Shown: positions 41,425 to 50,574 of the stretch, piece after piece
Layout of the letters: each line of letters starts with the position of its first letter
How positions within the stretch are numbered: the stretch's first letter is position 1
Origin: Streptomyces sp. SAI-135
GTDB taxonomy: Bacteria > Actinomycetota > Actinomycetes > Streptomycetales > Streptomycetaceae
Assembly (NCBI RefSeq): GCF_029893805.1
Contig: NZ_JARXYP010000002.1
Span: forward strand, 8,618,001 to 8,682,000
Length of the DNA stretch: 64,000 bases
Direction of reading: 5' to 3'
Notes under the pieces: model-generated
The model's input: the letters and a program-made list of their open reading frames with translations, nothing else
Database searches by the model: none
Told to the model about the DNA's origin: nothing
Translations under genes and position numbers: made by a program

Positions 41425-43512
41425 TCAGTCGGTGAAGTCGGCGACCAGTGCGGCGAATTCGTCCGGGGTGGCCAGGCGGATCCCGAGGTCTTCGGCCTTG
41501 GCACGCTTGGATCCCGCGCCCTCTCCGGCCACGACCAGGGTGGTCCTCTTGGAGACGCTGGAGGAGGAGCGACCGCCGGCGCGTTCGATGAGTTCGTTCA
41601 TCTGGTTGCGGCTGAGTTTCTCCAGCACACCGGTCATCGCGCCGGTGACCACGACCGTCATGCCGGCCAGTGGCCCTGCTGTCACAAACGTGTCGTCGGA
41701 AGGGGCGCCGGTGTCATCGGCCGCGGTGGGCGGCGGGGTCGCGCCAGGTTCGGTCATGTTCACTCCCGCCGCGGCGAGTTTGTCGATGAGCGGCGCGAGT
41801 TCGGCGAGTTCGGCGACGATCGACGGAGCCTTTTCCGTGCCGATGCCCTCGACCTGCTGCATCGCCTCGGCGTCGGCGGACCGAATGGTGTCCATGGTGG
41901 CGAAATGGCGGGCGATGCGGCGGGACATGGAACGCCCGGTGCCGCGGACCCCGAGCGCGCACAGGACACGCGACAGCGGCCGGCCCTTGGCCGTGGCGAT
42001 CGCCGCGAGCAGGTTGTCGGTGCTGGTCTCGCCCATCCGCTCCAGCGCCAGGAGTCGGTCACGGGTGAGGGTGAACAGGTCGGCGAGATCGGTCACCAGG
42101 CCGGCCTCGACGAGCTGCACGACGCGGGTGGCGCCCAGGCCCTCGATGTCGAGCTGATCGCGGCCGGCAGCGTAGGACAGGGAGGCGACCAGGTGGCAGT
42201 TACGGCCCTGCTCGCACCGCCAGCGCTCCTGGCTGGTGTCGATGCCGGAACCGCAGCGCGGGCACACCTCGGGGAACACGATCGGTTGCTCGTCGCCGGT
42301 GCGCAGGTGGGCGACCGGGGCCTCGATCCGCGGGATCACATCACCGGCCCGATGAACCATGACGTGGTCGCCCAGACGCAGGTCACGGCGGGTGATGTCG
42401 GCCGGGTTGTGCAGAGTGGCGTAAGTGATGGTGGCGCCCTCGATCTCCACCGGCTCCAGGACGCCGCGGGGCGCGATGATCCCGGTACGGCCCACGTTCC
42501 ACTCCACCTCGACCAGGCGGGTGATCTTCTCCACGGCGGGAAGCTTGTAGGCGATCGCCCAGCGGGGCGCACGGGACCCGGATCCCGCGGCCTGCTGGTC
42601 GGCGGCCAGGTCCGCCTTGATGACGATGCCGTCGATCCCGAAGGGCAGCCCGGCGCGCAGCGCGGCGATCTCCCGCACCCTTTCCAGGACCTCCTCCGCG
42701 GATGTGGCGACGGTGCCGGGGACCGCGGTGGCGGCAGGGGTGTGCACCCCCAGCGACGCGGCCAGGTCCATCAGGTCGCTGTGCGCGAGCCCGTCCAGCC
42801 GCTCGGCGAGCTCCGCGTCGGTGCCGGGCAGGGGCAACAGGCCGTAGCCGAAGAACGTCATCGCCACCGTGTACGCGCGGTCCCTGGCCCGCAGCGAGCC
42901 CGCGGACGCCCCTCGCGGATTGGCGAACGGCTGCCCGCCGTGGGCGGTGCGCACTTCGTTGGCGTGCTCGAACTGGGCTGTCGTCATGAGTACTTCGCCG
43001 CGCACCTCCACGGTGACCGGCTCGGGCAGCTTCTCGGGCAAGCCCTCGATGGTGCCGATCGCGTGCGAGACGTCCTCCCCGGCGATGCCGTCGCCGCGGG
43101 TGATCAGACGCGTCAGCCGGCCGTGGGTGTACCGGGCCGCGACGGCGAGTCCGTCGAGCTTCGGCTCGACACTGAACCGGGTGACGGTGTGGCCCACTCT
43201 GCGGGCGAGCGAGTCGGTCCAGGCCGTGAACTCCTCCGGCGAGAACACGTTGTCCAGACTGAGCATCACCACCGTGTGCGGCACATCGCCCTCGACCGCG
43301 CCCCCGGCGACCTTGCCCGTGGGGGAGTGCGGCAGCACCTGGTCGGGATGGGCGGCCTCCCACTCGGCGATGCCGCGCACCAGCCGGTCGTAGGCGTCGT
43401 CATCCAGCGGGGAGGTGCCGCCCTCGTAGTAGGCGGCCGCGGCCTGGACCGCGTCCTCGACCGCCTGCGCGTAGGCAGCGGCATCCAGGATCTGCGCAAC
43501 GGGTGTCGTCAT
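41425..43512 (-). CDS. ligA: NAD+-dependent DNA ligase
   Basis: DNA ligase of 695 residues. The adenylation domain has the active-site lysine in EPKLDG (Lys118) and partners RGEVLMT, GIDGIVIK and WAIAYKLP; the OB fold follows (GRTGIIAPRGVLEPVEIEGA). The zinc finger has Cys417, Cys420, Cys433 and Cys439. HhH repeats (LGVRGTGRS, VEGIGTEKAPSI) and a C-terminal BRCT domain (GMTVVVTGAM...) end it. It seals nicks using NAD+. An ATG three codons earlier (43521) is possible. The accessory setting suggests this may be a second ligase rather than the housekeeping copy. Confidence 0.93.
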   Translation of the reverse strand: MTTPVAQILDAAAYAQAVEDAVQAAAAYYEGGTSPLDDDAYDRLVRGIAEWEAAHPDQVLPHSPTGKVAGGAVEGDVPHTVVMLSLDNVFSPEEFTAWTDSLARRVGHTVTRFSVEPKLDGLAVAARYTHGRLTRLITRGDGIAGEDVSHAIGTIEGLPEKLPEPVTVEVRGEVLMTTAQFEHANEVRTAHGGQPFANPRGASAGSLRARDRAYTVAMTFFGYGLLPLPGTDAELAERLDGLAHSDLMDLAASLGVHTPAATAVPGTVATSAEEVLERVREIAALRAGLPFGIDGIVIKADLAADQQAAGSGSRAPRWAIAYKLPAVEKITRLVEVEWNVGRTGIIAPRGVLEPVEIEGATITYATLHNPADITRRDLRLGDHVMVHRAGDVIPRIEAPVAHLRTGDEQPIVFPEVCPRCGSGIDTSQERWRCEQGRNCHLVASLSYAAGRDQLDIEGLGATRVVQLVEAGLVTDLADLFTLTRDRLLALERMGETSTDNLLAAIATAKGRPLSRVLCALGVRGTGRSMSRRIARHFATMDTIRSADAEAMQQVEGIGTEKAPSIVAELAELAPLIDKLAAAGVNMTEPGATPPPTAADDTGAPSDDTFVTAGPLAGMTVVVTGAMTGVLEKLSRNQMNELIERAGGRSSSSVSKRTTLVVAGEGAGSKRAKAEDLGIRLATPDEFAALVADFTD

Positions 43513-43673
43513 GCCCGCCATCTTGGCGGTCACCACTGACAACGCCCCCGCGACGCCTCTGCGGAACGGACGGAACCGCTGCGGTGCGGTCGATGCGCGG
43601 ACAGCGCGGACGGGTGCACGGGCGAGGGCTGTGGATGCCGATGGCGTCCGACCGCGGGGCGACCGGCCTCGCC

Positions 43674-44048
43674 TCACGCGTCGGACCGTGTCCGTCCTAC
43701 TGCGCGCCTTTGCGTGCGGTAGTCGTAGTACGCCCACGCCACCACCGCCACACAGGCGGTGAGTCCGACGGCCACGATGCGTACGGCCCCGCTGGTCAGG
43801 GCGGCGGCCAGTCCGGTGAGTCCCGCGCCGCACCCCATCAGCACACGGCTGACCAACCGCTGCTTGGGCGGTTGCGGGTCCTCCCGGTCCTTGAGGTCGT
43901 GCACGGCGTCACGAGCCGGATGTGCGGATCCGCGCCGGACACGTGCCCGGTATGTCAGCCCGTAAGTGATCAGTGCGTACAGCGCGAGAGCGCCGAGCAC
44001 CCACAGCCAGGCGTACGGGTCGTCACTCGCTCCTCGTGCCAGATGCAT
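43674..44048 (-). CDS. Hypothetical membrane protein
   Basis: Protein of 124 residues with three hydrophobic segments: AWLWVLGALALYALITYGLT, then after a charged loop (DAVHDLKDREDPQPPKQRLV) GCGAGLTGLAAALTS and IVAVGLTACVAVVAWAYYDY. No family recognised. ATG at 44048. It sits 41 bases downstream of the anti-sigma-type ATPase gene on the same strand; whether they are linked is unclear. Confidence 0.6.
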   Translation of the reverse strand: MHLARGASDDPYAWLWVLGALALYALITYGLTYRARVRRGSAHPARDAVHDLKDREDPQPPKQRLVSRVLMGCGAGLTGLAAALTSGAVRIVAVGLTACVAVVAWAYYDYRTQRRAVGRTRSDA

Positions 44049-44089
44049 GACGCCTGTCCTCCACAGGGGGCCTCAACGGCGAGCGGATC

Positions 44090-44521
44090 TCAACTTCGGT
44101 TGTCTTCAGCGGCGTTGGCGGCATCGGGGTCGGACGGGCGGAAGCACGCCGTCACCGTCTTGCCGTGCCGTTGGCACCTCGTTCCCCACTCGTCGGCGAG
44201 CTTGCGCACGATGGACACCCCGCGGCCGGAGACCGCGCCCTGCTCGGGTTCGCGCTGTTGCGGCAGCGAGGGGTCCTCGTCGTGCACGCTCACCTGGAGA
44301 CAGTCGCCGTCCCAGGTCAGGACCAGGTGTGCGTCGCTGTGCGCGTGGACGTGCGCATTGGTGATCAGCTCGGACACCGCCAGCACGATGGCGTCCACCG
44401 TGTCCGGTTCGGCAGCGGTCCACGGCAGGGACTCCAGACGCCTGCGGGTCCACTCCCGGCCGACGCGCACTCCTTCGGACATGGGGAACGAGTGCGCCCA
44501 CCCCATCGCCTTCACCGCCAC
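44090..44521 (-). CDS. Anti-sigma-factor-type ATP-binding protein (HATPase_c)
   Basis: RsbW/SpoIIAB-like protein of 143 residues. The N box is AIVLAVSELITNAHVHAHSD, and the G-box region is GAVSGRGVSIVRKLADEWG. These give a GHKL ATP-binding domain without a phosphoacceptor region, as in the many streptomycete kinase-like regulators that control anti-anti-sigma factors. The GTG at 44521 has AGGAGAGG at good distance; an ATG five codons later is possible. No cognate sigma or anti-anti-sigma gene is adjacent. Confidence 0.87.
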   Translation of the reverse strand: MAVKAMGWAHSFPMSEGVRVGREWTRRRLESLPWTAAEPDTVDAIVLAVSELITNAHVHAHSDAHLVLTWDGDCLQVSVHDEDPSLPQQREPEQGAVSGRGVSIVRKLADEWGTRCQRHGKTVTACFRPSDPDAANAAEDNRS

Positions 44522-44651
44522 GGTCCGACTTCCTCTCCTTGACCCACCGAACGTCGCATGCACGCTCCGTGTACCCGGCCCCCGACTCAACAGGCCTGAC
44601 GATGCCCGGGGCGATCACGGCGTTCGGGGAACGCCAGTACTGTGACGTCGC

Positions 44652-45572
44652 ATGACCGACACCGAGATCGAGATCACCGAGGACCTGGTCCGCGAGCTGC
44701 TTCGGGAACAGCACCCGGACCTCGCGGGGCTGGCGATCCGCGAGGTGGTGGGTGGATGGGGCAACCAGATGTGGCGCCTCGGGGACGAGTTGGCCGTGCG
44801 CATGCAGCGTATGGACCCCACCCCGGAGCTGCAGCTGAAGGAGCGGCGGTGGCTCCCCGTCCTGGCCCCGCGCCTGCCCCTCCCGGTACCGACCCCGGTC
44901 CGGTTCGGCGAGCCTTCCGAGCGCTTCCCCAAGCACTGGACCGTGATGACGTGGGTTCCCGGCGAGCCGCTGGACCACGGCTCGATCAGCCGCGGCGATC
45001 ACGCCGCCGACACCCTGGCGTGGTTCCTCCGGGCGCTCCACGTGGAGGCGCCCGCCGATGCTCCCGTCGCTGCGGACCGGGGTGCCCATCCCAGGAACTG
45101 CACTGCCGGTTTCGAGAACTTCCTGCGGGCCGTTGCCCCCGGCGACATCGCCGCCGACGCCCGCGCCGTCTGGGACGACGCCGTCGCGGCCGAGGCCTGG
45201 GAGGGCCCGCAGGTGTGGGTGCACGGCGACCTCCATCCCGCCAACGTCGTCGTCGCGGCCGGAACACTCGCGGGCGTCGTCGACTTCGGTGACATGTTCG
45301 CCGGTGATCCTGCGTGGGACCTCGCCGCCGCATGGGTGCTGCTGCCCGACGGCGCGGCCGCACGGTTCTTCGACACCTACGCGCTCGCGGGCGAGGCGAC
45401 GATCCGTCGTGCCCGCGGACTGGCCGTCATGAAGAGCCTTTTCCTGATGCTCATGGGGCAGAACGGGGACCGGGGCCTTCCCGGCGGCAAGCCGCACTGG
45501 GGACCCGCGGGCCGCGCCGCACTCGAGCGTGTGGTGAAAGGCGGACCGCTTCAGAGGGACCTGGCCCTCTGA
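44652..45572 (+). CDS. Aminoglycoside phosphotransferase family protein
   Basis: APH/choline-kinase-fold protein of 306 residues. N-terminal lobe with a Gly-rich turn (VVGGWGNQMWRLGDELAVRM), catalytic loop VHGDLHPANVVV (HGDxxxxN), and metal motif VVDFGDMFAGDPAWDLA. Normal length. Members include macrolide and aminoglycoside kinases and many of unknown substrate. ATG at 44652. Divergent from the ATPase gene and convergent, 12 bases away, with the glucanase gene. Confidence 0.9.
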   Translation: MTDTEIEITEDLVRELLREQHPDLAGLAIREVVGGWGNQMWRLGDELAVRMQRMDPTPELQLKERRWLPVLAPRLPLPVPTPVRFGEPSERFPKHWTVMTWVPGEPLDHGSISRGDHAADTLAWFLRALHVEAPADAPVAADRGAHPRNCTAGFENFLRAVAPGDIAADARAVWDDAVAAEAWEGPQVWVHGDLHPANVVVAAGTLAGVVDFGDMFAGDPAWDLAAAWVLLPDGAAARFFDTYALAGEATIRRARGLAVMKSLFLMLMGQNGDRGLPGGKPHWGPAGRAALERVVKGGPLQRDLAL

Positions 45573-45584
45573 AGCGGGTGCGGT

Positions 45585-46943
45585 CTACCAGCCGACGGCC
45601 ACCAGGAGCCACTGCGGGTCGGCGTGGGAGACGAACGAGGACTGACCCGCGACGTCGTCGTACGGGAAGCCGTAGGCAAGGCGGTTGATGGCGTTGTCGT
45701 GCCAGAACTTGGCGTAGTGGTTCGCCGGTGCCGCCTTGTAGTACTGCGCCGGGTCGGACTGCTGGGAGGCGGGCAGGGTGGCGACATGGCGGTTGAGGGC
45801 GGCGCACATGTCCGGGTTGCCCGCCAGGGATGCGGCGCAGCCGAAGATGTCGGAGGTGGCCGCGTTCACGCCCACCGACTGGGCGTACGCGGTGAAGTAG
45901 TCGGCGTTCGCGCCGCCCGCGCGGAAGCTCGGGTCACTGCCGGGCGCGATGATCCGGTAGGGGGCCTGGGTCTGGGCCAGCACCTTGAACTCGTTCGGCA
46001 CGGCGTCGGTGAAGCGCTGGAAGGTGGTGGCGCGGTCCTCGGCGAAGGTCTGCCGGTTCTCGCCGACCTCGACGTCGTAACCGTCCTTCGTGTGCAGGCG
46101 CATGGCCAGCTTGAGACCGAAGGCGTCGACCCGGGTGGTGTTTCCGTTGAAGACGTTGTTGCCGACGGTGAACTCGATGAAGTCGTAGTAGGGGCCGTCG
46201 GGTGAGCCGAGGTGGAAGTACATGCGGCCGGCGGAGTTGGCGGGCATGTCGAGGTAGGGCTGCTCGGCGATGGAGTGCGTCTGGCCGTTGAAGGTCCAGT
46301 ACACCTGGCTGTCGGGGTACTTGCCGTTGGTGCGGTTGAGGATCTTCACCTCGACGGCGTTGTTCGCCGGGGGGATGTCGGAGGTGCTCCCCCAGAAGTC
46401 GTCGGGCGGGGTGGTGCCGCCGGGGCCGTAGACCTGGAACTCCCACAGGGAGTAGCCGTACGGGGTGCCGCGCGCGGTGCCGTAGAGGCGGACGTAGCGT
46501 CCGCTGCCGGAGACGGTGATGCTCTGGGTGCCGCCGGTGGCGGTGGTGGTGGAGTGGACGGTGGTCCAGGTGGTGGCGTCGGTGGAGGTCTGGATCTGGA
46601 AGGCGGTCGCGTAGGCGGCCTCCCAGTTGAGGCTGACGCGGCTGAGCTGCTGGACGGAGCCGAGGTCGACGCGTATCCACTGCGGGTCGGAGAAGGCGGA
46701 GGACCAGCGGGTGCCGGCGTTGCCGTCCACGGCCGCGTCGGCGGGTGTTCCGGCGTTCTCGGTCGACGAGGCGGCGACCGGTCTGCCTTGGGACAGCAAC
46801 TGCTCCGCGGCGTGCGCGGGGGCGGGTGCCAGGGTGGTGAAGAACGCGGCGATCAGGGCGATGACCATGCCGAGCGCCGCGTGTGAGCGTGCTGCGCGGG
46901 CCGGGGGACTGCTGGTGGGGGTGCTGACGGCGATCCTCTGCAT
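45585..46943 (-). CDS. Secreted GH64-like beta-1,3-glucanase with discoidin domain
   Basis: Exported protein of 452 residues. The signal peptide ends APAHA (about residue 45). An F5/8 type C (discoidin/CBM32) domain spans about 50-175 (LSQGRPVAASSTENAGTPAD ... SLWEFQVYG). The remainder resembles GH64 laminaripentaose-producing beta-1,3-glucanases, ending with the family-like ANHYAKFWHDNAI and GFPYDDVAGQSSFVSHADPQ. The carbohydrate-binding domain sits at the N-terminus. ATG at 46943 with ribosome site GGAG. It shares the upstream region, and a LacI-type palindrome, with the divergent beta-helix gene whose discoidin domain is very similar. Confidence 0.85.
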   Translation of the reverse strand: MQRIAVSTPTSSPPARAARSHAALGMVIALIAAFFTTLAPAPAHAAEQLLSQGRPVAASSTENAGTPADAAVDGNAGTRWSSAFSDPQWIRVDLGSVQQLSRVSLNWEAAYATAFQIQTSTDATTWTTVHSTTTATGGTQSITVSGSGRYVRLYGTARGTPYGYSLWEFQVYGPGGTTPPDDFWGSTSDIPPANNAVEVKILNRTNGKYPDSQVYWTFNGQTHSIAEQPYLDMPANSAGRMYFHLGSPDGPYYDFIEFTVGNNVFNGNTTRVDAFGLKLAMRLHTKDGYDVEVGENRQTFAEDRATTFQRFTDAVPNEFKVLAQTQAPYRIIAPGSDPSFRAGGANADYFTAYAQSVGVNAATSDIFGCAASLAGNPDMCAALNRHVATLPASQQSDPAQYYKAAPANHYAKFWHDNAINRLAYGFPYDDVAGQSSFVSHADPQWLLVAVGW

Positions 46944-46997
46944 GTGGGTCTCCTCAAGCCGGGACGGCATGCGGGGGGATGGAGAAACAGCAGATGT

Positions 46998-47009
46998 GAG
47001 AGCGCTCTC
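46998..47009. promoter_or_regulatory. LacI/CebR-type operator palindrome
   Basis: GAGAGCGCTCTC, a perfect 12-base palindrome within TGTGAGAGCGCTCTCTCG, 54 bases upstream of the glucanase start. It resembles the GAGCGCTC core of LacI-family sugar-response operators in actinomycetes (CebR-type). No lacI gene is nearby, so control in trans is assumed. Confidence 0.7.
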
Positions 47010-47223
47010 TCGCCGAGGAGTGTTGAGGGCATGTCATCAAGATGTCAAGGGATCCGGCGGGAGTTGGGCCGCAAAGATTTCAACTTCCGAAGGCTTGCCG
47101 CCACTTGGAAATCATGAGTTAAATCAAGACATGAACTAAGCGTCGCAGCGGCGAACGCACCATGTCCCAGGTCCCTGCCGCCGACGCTTCCCGCACTTTC
47201 CCGACGCACCCGCAGGAACCCTC

Positions 47224-49365
47224 ATGAGACTCAGATCCCTGGGTGTCGCGCTGGCCGCCACGGCAGCGCTGATCACCCTGCCCACCACCCAACTCCCGGC
47301 GACAGCAGCCGCGTCCGCCGACACGAACCTGTCCCAGGGCAGGACGGCCACGTCCTCCACCACCGAGAACTCCGGCACTCCCGCGAGCGCGGCGGTGGAC
47401 GGCAACACCGGCACCCGGTGGGCCTCGGCCTTCTCCGACGACCAGTGGCTGCAGGTCGACCTCGGAGCCACCGCCACCATCAACCAGGTCGTCATCAACT
47501 GGGAGACCGCCTACGGCAAGGACTACAAGATCCAGGCCTCGAACGACGGCAGCACATGGACCGATCTGCGCTCGGTCACCGGCGGGGACGGCGGAACCGA
47601 CACCCTCGACGTCTCCGGCCAAGGCCGTTACGTACGGCTCCAGGGCGTCCACCGTGCCACCCAATGGGGTTACTCCACATGGGAGTTCCAGGTCTTCGGC
47701 ACCACGGGCGGCGGCAGCGGCCCGATCCAGGGCGGCGGTGACCTGGGCCCGAACGTGATCGTCGTGGACCCGTCCACCCCCAACCTCCAGCAGAAGTTCG
47801 ACCAGGTCTTCGCCCAGCAGGAGTCGGCGCAGTTCGGCGCGGGTCGCTACCAGTTCCTGCTCAAGCCGGGCACCTACAACGGGATCAACGCCCAACTCGG
47901 CTTCTACACCTCGATCTCGGGCCTCGGACTGAACCCCGACGACACCCAGATCAACGGTGACGTCACCGTCGACGCGGGCTGGTTCAACGGCAACGCCACT
48001 CAGAACTTCTGGCGTTCGGCGGAGAACCTCGCCATCAGGCCCTCCAACGGCACCGACCGCTGGGCCGTGGCACAGGCCGCGCCCTTCCGCCGCATGCACA
48101 TCCAGGGCGGCCTCAACCTGGCTCCCAACGGCTACGGTTGGGCCTCCGGCGGCTACATCGCCGACTCGAAGATCGACGGCACCGTCGGCCCGTACTCCCA
48201 GCAGCAGTGGTACACCCGCGAAAGCTCCGTCGGGGGCTGGACCAACGGCGTGTGGAACATGACGTTCACCGGTGTGCAGGGCGCGCCCGCGACCAACTTC
48301 GACTCGGGCCCGTACACCACCCTCGACACGACGCCCATCTCCCGCGAGAAGCCCTTCCTCTACCTCGACGGCAACACCTACAAGGTGTTCGTGCCCGCCA
48401 AGCGCACCAACGCGCGCGGCGTGTCCTGGCCGGCGAACGCGGGCACCTCGCTTGCGCTGGACCAGTTCTACGTCGTCAAGCCGGGCGCCACCGCCGCCAC
48501 CATCAACCAGGCGCTGGCCCAGGGGCTCAACCTGCTGTTCACCCCCGGGGTCTACCACCTCGACCGGACCATCGACGTGACGCGGCCCGGCACGGTGGTG
48601 CTCGGACTGGGCCTGGCCACGATCGTGCCGGACAACGGCGTCGACGCCATGCACGTGGCCGACGTCAACGGCGTACGCCTCGCCGGTTTCCTCATCGACG
48701 CCGGTCGCACCAACTCCGACACCCTGCTGCGCATCGGTGAGCCCGGCGCCTCCGCCGACCACTCGGCCGACCCCACCACCATGCAGGACGTCTTCATCCG
48801 GATCGGCGGAGCGGGTCCCGGACTCGCGACCAACTCCGTGGTCGTCAACAGTGACGACGTCGTCATCGACCACACCTGGCTCTGGCGCGCCGACCACGGC
48901 GACGGCGTCGGCTGGGACACCAACCGCGCCGACTACGGGCTGAAGGTCAACGGCGACGACGTCCTGGCCACCGGGCTGTTCGTAGAACACTTCAACAAGT
49001 ACGACGTGCTGTGGAGCGGCGAACGCGGCCGCACGATCTTCTTCCAGAACGAGAAGGCCTACGACGCCCCGAACGCCGCCGCCATCTCCCACGACGGCAT
49101 CGTCGGCTACGCGGCCTACAAGGTCGCCGACACGGTGACGCAGCACGAGGCGTGGGGCCTGGGCAGCTACTGCAACTACACCTCGGACCCCACCATCGTG
49201 CAGCACCACGGCTTCCAGGTGCCCGTCAGATCCGGCATCAAGATGCATGACCTGCTGGTGATCTCGCTCGGCGGCAAGGGCCAGTACGCCCACGTCGTCA
49301 ACGACACCGGTGCGCCTACGTCGGGCACGGACACGGTGCCCTCGAAGGTCACACAGTTCCCGTAA
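47224..49365 (+). CDS. Secreted discoidin-domain protein with parallel beta-helix (glycan-acting)
   Basis: Exported protein of 713 residues. Signal peptide (SLGVALAATAALITLPTTQL), an F5/8 type C domain at about 33-157 with close similarity to that of the divergent glucanase (SSTTENSGTPASAAVDGNTG), a Gly-rich linker, then a long region with beta-helix character: short hydrophobic strands and Asn/Asp turns such as PDNGVDAMHVADVNGVRLAG and GLKVNGDDVLATGLFVEHFN. The layout suggests GH55-like or pectate-lyase-like folds; a beta-1,3-glucan substrate is inferred from the neighbour. I cannot place catalytic residues. ATG with CAGGAACC upstream. Confidence 0.78.
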   Translation: MRLRSLGVALAATAALITLPTTQLPATAAASADTNLSQGRTATSSTTENSGTPASAAVDGNTGTRWASAFSDDQWLQVDLGATATINQVVINWETAYGKDYKIQASNDGSTWTDLRSVTGGDGGTDTLDVSGQGRYVRLQGVHRATQWGYSTWEFQVFGTTGGGSGPIQGGGDLGPNVIVVDPSTPNLQQKFDQVFAQQESAQFGAGRYQFLLKPGTYNGINAQLGFYTSISGLGLNPDDTQINGDVTVDAGWFNGNATQNFWRSAENLAIRPSNGTDRWAVAQAAPFRRMHIQGGLNLAPNGYGWASGGYIADSKIDGTVGPYSQQQWYTRESSVGGWTNGVWNMTFTGVQGAPATNFDSGPYTTLDTTPISREKPFLYLDGNTYKVFVPAKRTNARGVSWPANAGTSLALDQFYVVKPGATAATINQALAQGLNLLFTPGVYHLDRTIDVTRPGTVVLGLGLATIVPDNGVDAMHVADVNGVRLAGFLIDAGRTNSDTLLRIGEPGASADHSADPTTMQDVFIRIGGAGPGLATNSVVVNSDDVVIDHTWLWRADHGDGVGWDTNRADYGLKVNGDDVLATGLFVEHFNKYDVLWSGERGRTIFFQNEKAYDAPNAAAISHDGIVGYAAYKVADTVTQHEAWGLGSYCNYTSDPTIVQHHGFQVPVRSGIKMHDLLVISLGGKGQYAHVVNDTGAPTSGTDTVPSKVTQFP

Positions 49366-49378
49366 CCGGCACGGGGAC

Positions 49379-49426
49379 ACCGCCCGCAGCCGGAGGTCGC
49401 TGTCTGTACCTCTGGCTGCGGGCGGT
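49379..49426. terminator. Strong bidirectional terminator hairpin
   Basis: Arms ACCGCCCGCAGCCGGAGGT (49379-49397) and ACCTCTGGCTGCGGGCGGT (49408-49426) pair over 19 bases with one G-U or mismatch, loop of 10. Between the convergent beta-helix and lysR genes. Confidence 0.88.
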
Positions 49427-49453
49427 ATGCATGTGTCGGCTGAGCACCGCTGG

Positions 49454-50401
49454 TCACAGTCGAACGGATGGAGTGCGCTCCCAACGGGCCGCGGCCATCG
49501 CGGCCGTCGCGGCTTCGCGTACGGCCCGTACGGCCGGTCGGTCGCGATGCTCGGCCGGCCAGCCGAGGGCCGACACCGTCGGGGACAGATCCACCACGTC
49601 GACGTAGCGCACACCCGGTCGGGGAAAGAGCTCGCGGGCCGCCGCGGGCAGGAAGCACATCCCCTGTCCCGTGGCGACGGTGTGCAGCAACCCCTCCATG
49701 TCGGAGACGACGGGGCCGTAGCGCACCCGTCTGCCGTCCGGGCGTGGGTCCACCGCCCAGAAGTCCCACCACACACGGGGCACTTCAGGAGGGACGTCCA
49801 CGAAGACCCGCTCGCCGAGGTCGGCGAGGGAGAGCTCGGGCTTTCGGGTCAGCGGGTCGTCGGCGGGCAGGCAGGCGATGCGCGGTTCGGTGGCCAGTTC
49901 CAGCAGTTCGACACCGGCGGGCACCGGGGGCCGGAGGAAGGCGACGTCGATGTCGCCGGCGAGCAGCCGGCCCAGGTGCTCGGCGAAACCGAGCGTTCGG
50001 ATCTCCACCGTGAGCGCCGGATGCAGTGCACGCAGATGCTCGAGGACCGCGTGGGTGTAAGGCATGGCCGCCTCGGCGCCGACCGTCCCCACCACCACAT
50101 GCGCGGAGAGCGTACGGGCCCACTGGCCGGCGCGGACGCGCAGGCGGCCCATCGCCTCCACCGTCGCCCGCGCCTCATCGACCAGGGAACGGCCCGCGTC
50201 GGTGAGCGAGACACTGCGGCTGTCGCGGACGAACAGCGCAATACCCAGCCTCTTCTCCAGCTCCTGGATCTGACGGCTGAGCGTCGGCTGGGTGATGTGC
50301 AACCGCGCGGCGGCCCTGCCGAAGTGCAACTCCTCGCCCAGGGCCAGAAAGAGCCGCAGTTGATGCAGGCTCGGCTCGGACGTTCCCTCCGGATCAGGCA
50401 C
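49454..50401 (-). CDS. LysR family transcriptional regulator
   Basis: LysR regulator of 315 residues. The winged helix is at about 12-70 (LHQLRLFLALGEELHFGRAA, QPTLSRQIQELEKRLGIALF), followed by the two-lobed effector domain beginning HVVVGTVGAEAAMPYTHAVL. This is close to the BenM/CatM-like group by its HFGRAAARLHITQPTLS start. ATG at 50401. Divergent from a winged-helix gene over 173 bases. Target unclear. Confidence 0.93.
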   Translation of the reverse strand: MPDPEGTSEPSLHQLRLFLALGEELHFGRAAARLHITQPTLSRQIQELEKRLGIALFVRDSRSVSLTDAGRSLVDEARATVEAMGRLRVRAGQWARTLSAHVVVGTVGAEAAMPYTHAVLEHLRALHPALTVEIRTLGFAEHLGRLLAGDIDVAFLRPPVPAGVELLELATEPRIACLPADDPLTRKPELSLADLGERVFVDVPPEVPRVWWDFWAVDPRPDGRRVRYGPVVSDMEGLLHTVATGQGMCFLPAAARELFPRPGVRYVDVVDLSPTVSALGWPAEHRDRPAVRAVREAATAAMAAARWERTPSVRL

Positions 50402-50574
50402 CGCGCACGTCCTTAACCTGCGGCCATAGCGGCCTCTGCATCGATCGAGCCCATAATCTCATCACCGGCGCAACATTGAACCGATCTTTACCGTGCCACC
50501 CTGGAAAACCGCCGCACCGTCCGGACTGACCACCGGCACGGTCGGCGGTGGCAACGGGAATCGGGGGAGACACT

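Noticed and set aside
41404..43539. 711-codon open frame on the + strand opposite ligA
   Set aside because: The minus-strand ligase has complete domains and motifs. The + frame is the antisense shadow common in high-GC DNA and has no family-like sequence.
47119..49776. 885-codon open frame on the - strand opposite the beta-helix gene
   Set aside because: Composition (Val/Gly/Asp-rich without motifs) is that of an antisense frame; the + strand has a signal peptide and discoidin domain.
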